43,356 nucleotides of DNA from assembly GCA_002393735.1 (NCBI GenBank), contig DGTK01000005.1, forward strand, positions 35,151 through 78,506, read 5' to 3'. The stretch is from Lachnospiraceae bacterium UBA4338. Its GTDB lineage: Bacteria; Bacillota; Clostridia; Lachnospirales; Lachnospiraceae. The notes below the pieces were generated by a model. That model searched no databases and was not told the DNA's origin. It saw only the letters and a program-made list of their open reading frames with translations. A program made the translations under genes and the position numbers. The number at the start of each line of letters is the position of its first letter. Position 1 is the stretch's first letter. Below, in pieces: positions 7,337 through 16,542 of the stretch.

Positions 7337-7828
7337 ATGGACAGAGTAGAAACAAGAAATGAATATATGGTAAGAAGAGAACTGGAGAAAAGAATTTTAA
7401 GCAGATCTCATGAAGATACTCCTGCATATAATTATGAGAGCACAGCAAGAAAGAGAAGAGAGAAGGAAAATGAGGAACTCTTCCCTGAAAACGCAAAAAC
7501 CAAGAGAAAAAATAATTTCAATATTATTGATATAATTATTTTATGTGCCGCTTTTATACTTTGTATTGGCGTAGTTGTTAACTATATTAACCTTGCTACT
7601 CAGGCAAAAGCTAATCTTAATAAGATTTCTAACTTGGAATCTGAGTACAATAGTAGTAAAATAGAAAACGATAAAGAATATCAGAGAATAGTTAACAACT
7701 TAGATCTGGACGAGATTAAGAGAGTTGCCATTGAAGAACTTGGAATGCACTATCCGGTTGAAGGACAGATTATGACATATGAAAGCTCTTTTAATGATTA
7801 TGTTCAGCAATACAGTATAATCGAATAG
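7337..7828 (+). CDS. ftsL: Cell division protein FtsL-like (septum formation initiator)
   Basis: A 163-residue bitopic membrane protein: a long, highly charged cytoplasmic N-terminus (1-57), one transmembrane helix (about 61-85, IIDIIILCAAFILCIGVVVN) and an external coiled coil (about 92-125). The tail ELGMHYPVEGQIMTY matches the conserved end of FtsL, where the L-G-M-x-x-P pattern is diagnostic. FtsL pairs with DivIC and FtsQ/DivIB to activate septal wall synthesis. The place between rsmH and the division PBP is the standard one. GAGAGGGGA precedes the start. Assignment rests on topology and position because the family diverges quickly. Confidence 0.85.
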   Translation: MDRVETRNEYMVRRELEKRILSRSHEDTPAYNYESTARKRREKENEELFPENAKTKRKNNFNIIDIIILCAAFILCIGVVVNYINLATQAKANLNKISNLESEYNSSKIENDKEYQRIVNNLDLDEIKRVAIEELGMHYPVEGQIMTYESSFNDYVQQYSIIE

Positions 7829-7836
7829 GTTTTTAA

Positions 7837-10329
7837 ATGAATGTTATTAATGCAATAATAAATTATTTTAAAGAACAAATATTAGAAGATATAAGCCTGG
7901 TAAAAGACGAGAAAGCGAAAGCGAAGGCGCAGCCAAAACCTGTGAAGATCGTCAGAACTGCCAGGCTTAGAGTTTTTCTTTTCTATGTTATAGTAATCCT
8001 GCTTTTTGGCATTGCCATCGCAAGGGTTATATTTCTTAATATCGATAAAGGTGAAGAGTATAAGAGAACGGTTTTATCCCAGCTTTCTTACTCAGGAACC
8101 ACTCTTCCTTATCAAAGAGGAGATATCGTTGATGCCAAGGGTACAACCTTAGCATATTCCCAGAAGGTATACAATATCATAATTGATACTTCCATTATCG
8201 GCTATTATTCAGACAGAGCCGCAGACGTGGAAGGTTTTAACGGCCAGTATGCAGGCAATACTGTTGATGCTTTGTGGAATTATTTTGGTAAAGATATGAC
8301 TGCTGATGACAGCGGAAGACTTACTACCAAAGAAGAACTTCGTAATTTCATCATCAGTGAAATTAATAAGCCTGAAGGTGAGAGATCCAGATATCTGGTA
8401 TTTGCAAAGAGACAGAGCTATGAGAAAATGGATGCTTTCAATGAGGCCAAGAGCGAGGCTTTTGCCAACGATGTTTCATCTGATGTAACTACAAAGTTTG
8501 ACAATATTTACGGCGTAAGTTTTGAGGAAGAATATGTAAGATATTATCCGAATGGCAGCCTTGCAGCTGACGTTATCGGCTTTACAGAGCCTGGTAACAA
8601 GGGTAGTTACGGAATTGAGCAGTATTACAATGATTACCTTAATGGTACGGACGGAAGAGAGTTTGGTTATTATAACTATGACCTGAATCAGGAAAGAAAT
8701 ATTGTACCGGCAGTTGATGGTAATACGGTTGTGCTTACTTTGGACAGTAATGTTCAGAGAATTGTCGAGGAAAAAATCAACGCCTTCTACGATGAATATG
8801 CCAATAATTACAGAGAAGGCGAGGGTGGTGCTCATAATATCGGATGTATTGTAATGGAGGTTGATACGGGTGCAGTGCTTGCAATGGCAAGTGCGCCGGG
8901 ATTCGACTTAAATGATGCCAAGGATCCGTACGAGTATTTTACACTTGAAGAACTGCAGAAGATGCAGGATGAAGCTTTGGAAGAAGCGAGAATTGCAGCA
9001 GGCGTTTCACTTAATGCGCAGAGCGAAGATGTGAATGAGCCTGTTAATGAAGATATTAAGACAGAAGATGAAGATGAACCTGAAGAGGAAGGCGAAGAGG
9101 GAGAAGAGTCAGAAGACCAGGGATTTGGACCATCTTCGGTTGCGACCGTAGTTACTCTTCCGGGTGAGCAGGATTCAAATGGTATCTACTCATCTGTTAA
9201 AACCAATGCGCTTGCTACTTTATGGAGTAACTTCTGTGTAACAAGTACATATGAGCCGGGTTCTGTTGCAAAGCCTTTCACGGTTGCAATCGGACTTGAC
9301 AGCGGCGCATTATCAGGAAAAGAAGAATTCGACTGTGTAGGTGAGATTGCCACAGGTGGCGGTGCGAAGATCAGATGTGGTCACGCCGGTCATTTTAATG
9401 TAGCGGATTCAGTTGCATGGTCATGTAACGTGGCTCTGGTTAAGATGGGTAGAATTATAGGTAAGGAGAATTACCTTAATTACTTTGGTACATTTAACTT
9501 TGGTCAGAAGACAAATATAGATTTGACGGGCGAGGCTTTTACTGAATCGCTGGTATTCAATCAGGCGACAATGGGACCTACAGAACTTGATACCTGTGCA
9601 TTCGGACAGGGCTTCAATGTAACAATGATTCAGATGGCCAGTGCTTTCTGTTCACTGGTTAATGGCGGATATTATTATCAGCCGAGAATGGTTTCGAAGA
9701 TTATCAATTCAGATGGCGCGGTTGTTGAGAATATCGAGCCTAAGATGCTCAGACAGACAATATCCAATTCCACATCTGAGAAAATTATTGAATACTGCAA
9801 GGGCGTTGTTGATTATGGTACAGGTAAGAGAGCGAAAGCCTATGGTTATTCGGTAGGTGGTAAGACCGGTACTGCTCAGGTAAGAGACAGAACCAGCCCG
9901 GACAGAGTTTGTTCATTTATGGGATTTGCGCCAACTGAAGATCCGAAATATCTTGTTTATGTTGTTATTGATACCCCGAACCTGCCGGTACAGAGCGAAG
10001 GTACAGGTAAGGCTGCAGGTATCTGCAAGGATATTTTTACAGAGATTCTTCCATATCTTAATGTATTTATGACAGAGGAATTAACAGAGGAAGAACAGGC
10101 TGAATTACAGGAACTTGGTTTATATAATGCAAATATTTATAAGCCGCAGGAAAGTGAAACAGTATTAATCAACAGTGTTGAAATGCAGATTGATGAAGCT
10201 ACAGGATATGCTATAGATCCTGAAACAGGCGCCTGGGTTGATCCGGAGACGGGATTCCCAATTGAGGATGCAGAGACTCTTTACATCCAGGAAGGTGCTG
10301 ATATAGAGGAGGAGACGACAAATGAGTAA
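7837..10329 (+). CDS. Class B penicillin-binding protein (FtsI/PbpB/SpoVD type), with acidic insertion
   Basis: This septal transpeptidase cross-links peptidoglycan with FtsW. It has a short cytoplasmic N-terminus, one membrane helix (about 43-65), a dimerisation domain starting with YQRGDIVDAKGT, and the transpeptidase triad S476-V-A-K479 (EPGSVAKPF), S529-C-N531 and K676-T-G678. Between FDLND (356-360) and the catalytic serine there are about 120 residues where relatives usually have about 40. The extra part includes a strongly acidic stretch near 395-432 (for example DEPEEEGEEGEESED). No PASTA domain is present; the C-terminus is instead an acidic tail of about 100 residues holding PETGAWVDPETG. 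mraY begins inside its last eight bases. FtsI and SpoVD cannot be told apart here. Confidence 0.93.
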   Translation: MNVINAIINYFKEQILEDISLVKDEKAKAKAQPKPVKIVRTARLRVFLFYVIVILLFGIAIARVIFLNIDKGEEYKRTVLSQLSYSGTTLPYQRGDIVDAKGTTLAYSQKVYNIIIDTSIIGYYSDRAADVEGFNGQYAGNTVDALWNYFGKDMTADDSGRLTTKEELRNFIISEINKPEGERSRYLVFAKRQSYEKMDAFNEAKSEAFANDVSSDVTTKFDNIYGVSFEEEYVRYYPNGSLAADVIGFTEPGNKGSYGIEQYYNDYLNGTDGREFGYYNYDLNQERNIVPAVDGNTVVLTLDSNVQRIVEEKINAFYDEYANNYREGEGGAHNIGCIVMEVDTGAVLAMASAPGFDLNDAKDPYEYFTLEELQKMQDEALEEARIAAGVSLNAQSEDVNEPVNEDIKTEDEDEPEEEGEEGEESEDQGFGPSSVATVVTLPGEQDSNGIYSSVKTNALATLWSNFCVTSTYEPGSVAKPFTVAIGLDSGALSGKEEFDCVGEIATGGGAKIRCGHAGHFNVADSVAWSCNVALVKMGRIIGKENYLNYFGTFNFGQKTNIDLTGEAFTESLVFNQATMGPTELDTCAFGQGFNVTMIQMASAFCSLVNGGYYYQPRMVSKIINSDGAVVENIEPKMLRQTISNSTSEKIIEYCKGVVDYGTGKRAKAYGYSVGGKTGTAQVRDRTSPDRVCSFMGFAPTEDPKYLVYVVIDTPNLPVQSEGTGKAAGICKDIFTEILPYLNVFMTEELTEEEQAELQELGLYNANIYKPQESETVLINSVEMQIDEATGYAIDPETGAWVDPETGFPIEDAETLYIQEGADIEEETTNE

Positions 10330-11278
10330 AGCAGGCGTAATGGCCACACTGATTTCTTTTGTGATTTCAGTAATTATCGGTCCGGGAGTAATGGTATTTC
10401 TTAAGAGGTTAAAGGTAAGACAAACCGTAAGAACTGATGGACCGGAAACTCATCTTGTTAAAACGGGAACCCCGACTATGGGCGGATTAATGATACTCGG
10501 GGCTTTTGCTCTCACAAGTTTGTTCTTTTTTAAGGATTACCCGGAAATAATTCCCGTTAATCTTTTGACTCTGGGCTTTGGTCTTATCGGTTTTATAGAT
10601 GATTCCATCAAAGTGGTATTTCGCAGGTCCGACGGACTTAAGGCATGGCAGAAGATGCTTCTGCAGTTTGCGCTGGCTACCGCTTTTATTGCATATTTGC
10701 AGTTCGCGACAGATATTTCTTTTGCTCTTCGTATTCCATTTACAAACGGTTATATGTGGAATATAGGATGGCTTGCTTATCCACTTGCATATATTGTTAT
10801 TGTGGGTACAAATAACGGGGCGAATTTTACAGACGGTCTCGACGGACTTCTTTCTGTGGTAACAATACCGATTTGTATATTCTTACTTATCGCGACTAAC
10901 ACTCTTGGAATAGAAATTGATCCATGCATTGGCGCTATGCTTGGTGCGCTTCTTGGATTCTTATTATATAATGCTTATCCGGCTTCGGTATTTATGGGAG
11001 ATACAGGTTCCCTGGCTATTGGCGCCTTTGTAGTTGGCGTATGCTATATAGCAAATCTTCCTTTGTACATTGTCATAATCGCCTTTGTTTATCTGGCAGA
11101 GGTTGTGAGCGTAATGTTACAGGTAGGTTATTTTAAACTTACTCATGGTAAGAGATTATTCCGTATGGCGCCGATTCATCATCATTTTGAAAAGGGCGGA
11201 ATGAAGGAGACCAGAGTTGTTGCGCTGTTTGCAATATTTACAACTATTATGTGTTTCTTTGCTTTGTTGGGATTATAA
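10322..11278 (+). CDS. mraY: Phospho-N-acetylmuramoyl-pentapeptide transferase MraY
   Basis: MraY is an integral membrane enzyme that moves phospho-MurNAc-pentapeptide from UDP to undecaprenyl phosphate to form lipid I. The 318-residue protein shows the family order: PETHLVKTGTPTMGG after the first helix, GFIDDSIK with the paired aspartates, TNNGANFTDGLDGL, FMGDTGSLAIG and the histidine-rich APIHHHFEKGG near the end. About ten hydrophobic helices are visible. It overlaps the PBP gene by eight bases, which couples translation, and lies 20 bases before murD. Confidence 0.97.
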   Translation: MSKAGVMATLISFVISVIIGPGVMVFLKRLKVRQTVRTDGPETHLVKTGTPTMGGLMILGAFALTSLFFFKDYPEIIPVNLLTLGFGLIGFIDDSIKVVFRRSDGLKAWQKMLLQFALATAFIAYLQFATDISFALRIPFTNGYMWNIGWLAYPLAYIVIVGTNNGANFTDGLDGLLSVVTIPICIFLLIATNTLGIEIDPCIGAMLGALLGFLLYNAYPASVFMGDTGSLAIGAFVVGVCYIANLPLYIVIIAFVYLAEVVSVMLQVGYFKLTHGKRLFRMAPIHHHFEKGGMKETRVVALFAIFTTIMCFFALLGL

Positions 11279-11298
11279 AATTTCAGGAAAGGGAGTGA

Positions 11299-12657
11299 AT
11301 GTATATGAATTTCAGAGATAAGAATGTACTTGTTGTTGGTGCCGGCGTGAGCGGTATTGCGGCTGTTAAACTGCTTGCAGCGCTTAATGCAAATGTTAAA
11401 TTATTTGATGGAAACAGAGAATTAAATAAAGATGAATTAAGACAGAAGGTTGATTTTAAGGCAACTGTCATTATCGGACAGATTGATGAGGATGAGATGG
11501 ATGAACTGGATATGGCAGTTTTGTCACCGGGTGTTCCGATTAACCGTGGTATTGCGCCAATCCTTAAGAAACATAATGTACAGATTATCGGTGAGATTGA
11601 GCTGGCGTCCCTTGTAAGCCGTGGGGATATCATTGCAATTACGGGTACAAATGGTAAGACAACTACCACATCACTTACAGGTCATATTATTAAGGATTTC
11701 TATGGAAAAGCCTATGTTGTTGGTAATATCGGATTTCCTTATACAGATATTGCACTTGAAACAAAAGTGGATGACATTACTGTGGCAGAAATCAGTTCTT
11801 TCCAGTTAGAGACAATTGATACATTCCATCCACAGGTTAGTGCCATATTAAATATTACACCGGATCACCTTGACAGACATGGTGACATGGCTACATATAT
11901 TGCCTGCAAAGAGGCTATATGCAAGAATCAGGGACCGAAGGATTATGTGATTTTAAATTACGATGATGAGGAATTAAGAAAGTTTGGCGAGAGTGTTAAG
12001 GCTCAGGTAGTATGGTTCTCATCAAAGAATGTACTTTCAAATGGTTTCTTCTTTGACAATGGTATTATTTATCTTGCCGAGAACGGTGTGAATAAAAAGG
12101 TGCTTGAGATGAGCGAGACCAAACTTCTTGGTATTCATAATGCTGAGAATATTATGGCAGCTATGGCCATGACTTATTCTTACGGTGTGGATCTTGATTC
12201 AATCGTTAAGTCAGTTAAGACATTCACAGCAGTAGAGCACAGAATTGAATATGTAAGGACATTGAAGGGTGTTGATTATTATAACGATTCCAAGGGTACG
12301 AACCCGGATGCAGCAATTAAGGCGATTCAGGCTATGCCAAGACCTACAATTCTTATTGGCGGCGGTTATGATAAGCACAGCACTTATGATGAGTGGATAG
12401 ATAGTTTTGGTGATAAGGTTAAGGCACTTGTACTTATCGGCCAGACAGCAGATAATATTGAGATTTGTGCAAGAAAGCATGGATTTACCAATATTAAAAG
12501 AGCCAAAGACTTAAAAGAATGTGTTGATATATGCGCTTCTCTGGCTAAAGAGGGTGACATTGTATTATTATCACCGGCCTGCGCAAGCTGGGGTATGTTC
12601 AACAATTATGAAGAGAGAGGACGTCTCTTCAAAGAATATGTAAATGCACTTAAGTAA
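11299..12657 (+). CDS. murD: UDP-N-acetylmuramoylalanine--D-glutamate ligase MurD
   Basis: MurD adds D-glutamate to UDP-MurNAc-L-alanine in the cytoplasm, using ATP. The N-terminal Rossmann domain begins KNVLVVGAGVSGIAAVKLL, the ATP loop is ITGTNGKTTTTSL, and the central domain has LNITPDHLDRHGDM. The C-terminal domain includes DYYNDSKGTNPDAAIKAIQ and LLSPACASWGMF. Length (452) is normal. Two starts are possible, ATG at 11299 and at 11305, both served by AGGAAAGGGAG (11285-11295). The substrate-making murC is not nearby although murD sits in the usual place after mraY. Confidence 0.97.
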   Translation: MYMNFRDKNVLVVGAGVSGIAAVKLLAALNANVKLFDGNRELNKDELRQKVDFKATVIIGQIDEDEMDELDMAVLSPGVPINRGIAPILKKHNVQIIGEIELASLVSRGDIIAITGTNGKTTTTSLTGHIIKDFYGKAYVVGNIGFPYTDIALETKVDDITVAEISSFQLETIDTFHPQVSAILNITPDHLDRHGDMATYIACKEAICKNQGPKDYVILNYDDEELRKFGESVKAQVVWFSSKNVLSNGFFFDNGIIYLAENGVNKKVLEMSETKLLGIHNAENIMAAMAMTYSYGVDLDSIVKSVKTFTAVEHRIEYVRTLKGVDYYNDSKGTNPDAAIKAIQAMPRPTILIGGGYDKHSTYDEWIDSFGDKVKALVLIGQTADNIEICARKHGFTNIKRAKDLKECVDICASLAKEGDIVLLSPACASWGMFNNYEERGRLFKEYVNALK

Positions 12658-12669
12658 TTCGGAGTTAAG

Positions 12670-13881
12670 ATGGATAAGACTAAGAAAGACAGGAAAAGAA
12701 TAACTTTATCTCAGATAATTCCAACCAATCCTGAAGGTGTTAATGTTTTTATTCTGACACTTCTTCTTACAGGCTTTGGTCTGGTAATGGTATATTCTGC
12801 AAGTTCCTATGCAGCCAGCATGAGTGATTCATTAGGCGGTAATTCATATTATTACCTGACAGGTCAGCTTCGTGCAGCTATTGTAGGAATGGTGATTATG
12901 GCGGTAATTGTAATAATTAATTCCACATTCTTTACCAGCAAATTAAGCCCGTGGGTATGGGTGGTTCTGGCCACGATTTCCATGTTAAGTATCGTTATCA
13001 TGAAGATAGTTAATCCTGATGCGGCAATTGAGGTAAACGGTGCAACAAGATGGGTTAGAATCTCCATCGGACCTGTAGGTATGAACGTGCAGCCTTCGGA
13101 AATCTGTAAGATGCTGGTTATTATCCTTTATGCCAAACTTTTGCCTGCATATAAGGGCTTAACCAGGAAAATGAGCGGCTACGCCATCTTAATGATTCCT
13201 GCACTCTATATAGCAGGCTTAATCGCAGCGATTGCCAACAACTTTTCAGGTGCGATTATCGTTGTTGGTACAGCTTTCATGATGATTATGATAGTAAGTT
13301 ACAAGCCAAGACTTGACGGTTCAGGTATTGCATGGCTTGGCATATATATTGGTATTATTGTTGCAGGCGCAGTTTTGGTCGTTATGAAGAGATGGAACAG
13401 AGTAGTTACCTGGTATCTGCTTTGGTCTGATCCTTCCAAAGTTGACGCCGGCGATGAGGCTTTCCAGCCGGTTCAGTCATTATATGCCATCGGTTCAGGT
13501 GGAATATTCGGTAAGGGAATTGGCGGAAGTATCCAGAAGTTAAAATTCCTGCCTGAATCTCAGAATGACATGATATTCTCGATTATATGTGAGGAGACGG
13601 GGATTTTTGGCGGAATAATGGTAATTGCAGCATTCGTTGCACTTCTTGGTGTATTATACATGGTGGCAAGAAGAGTTAATAATCTTCACAGTTCACTGCT
13701 TGTGTTCGGTGTTTTCTTCCACATTGCACTTCAGACAGTTATCAATATCTGTGTTGCAACCTGTGTATTCCCGAATACCGGTGTTACGCTTCCATTTATC
13801 AGTCAGGGTGGTTCGGCTCTGATTATGGCGCTGGCGGAGATAGGACTGGTGCTGAATGTCGCCAAACAAATAGAAGATTAG
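12670..13881 (+). CDS. ftsW: FtsW/SpoVE-type lipid II polymerase (SEDS glycosyltransferase)
   Basis: SEDS proteins polymerise lipid II and work with the class B PBP. The 403-residue protein has about ten membrane helices, the early motif GLVMVYSASSYAA, the WVRISIGPVGMNVQPSEICK segment that carries the conserved QPSE, the large external loop with the expected aspartate region, and PNTGVTLPFISQGGSALI near the end. GGAG sits ahead of the start. It is two genes downstream of mraY and directly before ftsQ; murG, which normally lies between these two, is missing. FtsW and SpoVE are close paralogues and the name rests on the division-cluster position. Confidence 0.93.
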   Translation: MDKTKKDRKRITLSQIIPTNPEGVNVFILTLLLTGFGLVMVYSASSYAASMSDSLGGNSYYYLTGQLRAAIVGMVIMAVIVIINSTFFTSKLSPWVWVVLATISMLSIVIMKIVNPDAAIEVNGATRWVRISIGPVGMNVQPSEICKMLVIILYAKLLPAYKGLTRKMSGYAILMIPALYIAGLIAAIANNFSGAIIVVGTAFMMIMIVSYKPRLDGSGIAWLGIYIGIIVAGAVLVVMKRWNRVVTWYLLWSDPSKVDAGDEAFQPVQSLYAIGSGGIFGKGIGGSIQKLKFLPESQNDMIFSIICEETGIFGGIMVIAAFVALLGVLYMVARRVNNLHSSLLVFGVFFHIALQTVINICVATCVFPNTGVTLPFISQGGSALIMALAEIGLVLNVAKQIED

Positions 13882-13891
13882 GGATTGTTTT

Positions 13892-14617
13892 ATGGGTAAA
13901 CTAAGCCTTAAAGGCAGAGTACGTTTAAGTTTAATATTATTGCTGGCTATTGCCGTAATTATTGGCATGGCGGTACTTATAAGCAATTATCATGTTGATG
14001 ATATTCAGGTTGAGGGTAATGCGCATTATACTTATGAGGATATTGTGAACATGGTTATGACCAATAAACTCTGCGAGAATTCGGTTTATCTTAAACTCAA
14101 ATACAGTAATAAGAGTATTACGGATGTGCCATTCATTGAAAGAATGGACGTTTCAATTATAGATAATAAAACTGTTCGTATCACGGTTTACGAGAAGGCG
14201 CTGGCCGGCTGCGTAAAGGTGCTGGGACAGTATCTGTATTTTGACAGGGATGGAATAGTGGTGGAAAGCGCCGATTATCCGACAAAGGGCGTTGTGCAGG
14301 TTACAGGTCTTAATTTTGACCATGTGGTTATGTATCAGCCGCTTCCTGTTGAAAATGATGAAATATTTACTCATATTCTTGATATTACCCAGATGCTTAA
14401 TAAATATGAATTAGGTGCGGATAAGATTTATTTCGATGATTATTACAATATTACGCTTTATTTCGAGAATGTAAGAGTGCTTCTTGGCAATGACAACATT
14501 GAGGTGAAGATGATGCAATTGCCTAATATTATAGGGCAATTGGACGGTAAAAGCGGAGTTTTGGACTTAAGGGAATTTGACGCTTTGGATTCATTCATAA
14601 TTTTTCAGGAAGATTAA
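13892..14617 (+). CDS. ftsQ: Cell division protein FtsQ/DivIB (POTRA domain)
   Basis: A 241-residue bitopic protein with a basic N-terminus, a single helix (about 12-30, LILLLAIAVIIGMAVLI) and an external POTRA domain that begins VDDIQVEGNAHYTYEDIVNM. The next segment, PFIERMDVSIIDNKTVRITVYEKALAG, matches the conserved POTRA-to-beta join, and YLYFDRDGIVVE is typical of the beta domain. DivIB joins FtsL and DivIC in the division complex. It follows ftsW by ten bases. A weak GGGA is the only ribosome-site-like sequence. Confidence 0.88.
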   Translation: MGKLSLKGRVRLSLILLLAIAVIIGMAVLISNYHVDDIQVEGNAHYTYEDIVNMVMTNKLCENSVYLKLKYSNKSITDVPFIERMDVSIIDNKTVRITVYEKALAGCVKVLGQYLYFDRDGIVVESADYPTKGVVQVTGLNFDHVVMYQPLPVENDEIFTHILDITQMLNKYELGADKIYFDDYYNITLYFENVRVLLGNDNIEVKMMQLPNIIGQLDGKSGVLDLREFDALDSFIIFQED

Positions 14618-14651
14618 TTGTGGTTTACAATAACAAAATGTTGTAAAAGTA

Positions 14652-14680
14652 TTGCTAAATCTTGAAAAATTCGGTAATAT
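14652..14680 (+). promoter_or_regulatory. Internal promoter ahead of ftsZ
   Basis: TTGCTA (14652-14657), a 17-base spacer and TAATAT (14675-14680). A second good -10, TATAAT at 14703-14708, lacks a clear -35. The 152-base gap shows no terminator, so ftsZ can probably also be read from the upstream operon. Confidence 0.55.
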
Positions 14681-14769
14681 ATAGTGTGTGCACTTGTTTG
14701 TGTATAATTTTTTGCGTGTAAAATTAGATAAAACTTTGTGTTAAATTAAATTTTTTTGGAGGTAAGGAA

Positions 14770-16020
14770 ATGATTGAGGTCCATGAGGAAAGATCGGATG
14801 TGCCTGCTAAGATTATAGTTGTAGGTGTCGGTGGTGGCGGAAATAACGCTATTAACCGTATGATTGAAGATAAGATTGAAGGTGTTGAATTAGTTGCTGT
14901 CAACACTGATAAACAGGATTTGGATAAGAGCCTTGCTCCAAAGCAGATAGCAATTGGTGAGAAGGTTACTAAAGGTCTTGGTGCCGGCGGAAGACCGGAA
15001 GTTGGTGAGGAAGCTGCCAACGAATCAAGAGAAGAGATTGCTGAAGCAATTAAGGATGCAGATATGGTTATCGTTACCTGTGGTATGGGTGGCGGTACAG
15101 GTACAGGTGCTGCTCCTGTTGTTGCTGAGATCGCAAAGAGCCTTAACATTCTTACAGTAGGTGTTGTTACAAGACCTTTCAAACATGAAGGTAAGGTAAG
15201 ATTCAACAATGCTGAAGAAGGTATTGCAAGACTTAAAGAGAATGTAGATACAATTATCGTAATTCCTAACGATAAGATTTTTGATATTTGTGACAAGAAT
15301 GCATCATTAAGCGATGCTCTTAGAAAGGCTGATGAAGTTTTACAGTCAACAGTATCAGGTATTACTGATATTATTACAAAGCCAAGTATTATCAACCTTG
15401 ACTTTGCTGATATTTCAACAGCAATGAGAGATAAGGGTATTGCACATATCGGTGCAGGTATCGGTAAGGGTGAGAGCAGAGCATCTGAAGCTGTTCAGGC
15501 TGCTGTTAACAACCCACTTTTGGAGACAACAATTGAGTCAGCATCAGATGTTATCGTTTTCTTATCAGGTGATGTTTCACTTAAGGATTCATATGATGCA
15601 CCTCAGTATATTACAGATATTACAGGTGAAGATGTAAACGTTCTTTTAGGATGTGCATATGACCCATCTGAAGCTGATGTATGTAAGGTTACAGTTATTG
15701 CTACAGGTCTTTATTCAAAGCCGGCTTCATCCAAGTACGGAGCGCCTAAATATGCTTCAGTTGGTGGATCAAAGCCAGCATTTACAAGACCGGCAGTCGG
15801 TGGTTTTACAGCTAACAGAACAACTGCTGCAAGACCTGCAGGTGGTGTAACAATTGGTTCAGGTACACAGAGACAGGTTAATATCGGTGCAGGTAATGCT
15901 ACAACAACAAAACCTCAGGGTACAGTAGCAAGACCAATGCCAAGTACAGTTGCCGCAAGGAATAAATCAATAAGTATTCCAAGTTTCCTTAAAAAAGGAG
16001 ATAACAAAAGCGCAGAATAA
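14770..16020 (+). CDS. ftsZ: Cell division GTPase FtsZ
   Basis: FtsZ is the tubulin-like GTPase that builds the division ring. The 416 residues show the nucleotide fold from IIVVGVGGGGNNAINRM, the tubulin signature GGGTGTGAAPVVAE, and the T7 loop NLDFADISTAM that completes the GTPase site of the next subunit. A flexible linker rich in T, A and P follows from about 320, and the protein ends with the conserved peptide SIPSFLKK that binds partner proteins. TTGGAGG gives a strong ribosome site. It has its own promoter, in line with high demand, and nrdR follows after 15 bases. ftsA, a common neighbour, is absent. Confidence 0.98.
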   Translation: MIEVHEERSDVPAKIIVVGVGGGGNNAINRMIEDKIEGVELVAVNTDKQDLDKSLAPKQIAIGEKVTKGLGAGGRPEVGEEAANESREEIAEAIKDADMVIVTCGMGGGTGTGAAPVVAEIAKSLNILTVGVVTRPFKHEGKVRFNNAEEGIARLKENVDTIIVIPNDKIFDICDKNASLSDALRKADEVLQSTVSGITDIITKPSIINLDFADISTAMRDKGIAHIGAGIGKGESRASEAVQAAVNNPLLETTIESASDVIVFLSGDVSLKDSYDAPQYITDITGEDVNVLLGCAYDPSEADVCKVTVIATGLYSKPASSKYGAPKYASVGGSKPAFTRPAVGGFTANRTTAARPAGGVTIGSGTQRQVNIGAGNATTTKPQGTVARPMPSTVAARNKSISIPSFLKKGDNKSAE

Positions 16021-16035
16021 GGGGAGATTTAATTT

Positions 16036-16485
16036 ATGAAATGTCCATTTTGTGGCCATGAGAATACAAGAGTTATTGATTCCAGACCTGCGGAAGACAA
16101 TAATTCAATCAGAAGAAGAAGAGTATGTGATGAATGTGGTAAGAGATTCACTACATACGAGAAAATAGAAACAATTCCTCTTATTATCATTAAGAAGGAT
16201 ATGACAAGAGAAGCCTATGATCGTAAGAAGATTGAAGGCGGTATCTTAAGAGCCTGCCATAAGAGACCTGTTTCAGCACAGGCCATGACCAAGATGGTAG
16301 ATGATATTGAGACGGATATTTTTTCCAGAGAAGAGAAAGAGATACCAAGCGATTACATTGGCGAACTTATTATGAATAAGCTTAAGGATCTTGATCCTGT
16401 TGCCTATGTCAGATTCGCTTCAGTATATCGTGAGTTCAAGGATGTTAATACATTCATGGACGAACTTAAGAAGATGCTTAATTAA
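16036..16485 (+). CDS. nrdR: Transcriptional repressor NrdR
   Basis: NrdR represses ribonucleotide reductase genes in response to ATP/dATP. The 149 residues equal the usual length. The N-terminal zinc ribbon has C3, C6, C31 and C34 (MKCPFCG, VCDECGKRFTT), and an ATP-cone domain follows (IIIKKDMTREAYDRKKIEGGILRACHKRPV in pieces). GGGGAG lies upstream of the start. It is the last gene of the division operon, a place that links DNA precursor supply to cell division. No NrdR boxes were seen in this window. Confidence 0.96.
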   Translation: MKCPFCGHENTRVIDSRPAEDNNSIRRRRVCDECGKRFTTYEKIETIPLIIIKKDMTREAYDRKKIEGGILRACHKRPVSAQAMTKMVDDIETDIFSREEKEIPSDYIGELIMNKLKDLDPVAYVRFASVYREFKDVNTFMDELKKMLN

Positions 16486-16542
16486 GTTTAATTTAGGTAG
16501 TAATACAATTAAATATATTCATAGAATAAGGAGGAGTAAGCT

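Noticed and set aside
7017..7496. Long minus-strand open frame across rsmH and ftsL
   Set aside because: It is antisense to two well-supported genes, has low-complexity composition and matches nothing I recognise.
14724..15395. 223-codon minus-strand open frame across ftsZ
   Set aside because: It mirrors the ftsZ codon pattern and has no independent ribosome site or family features.
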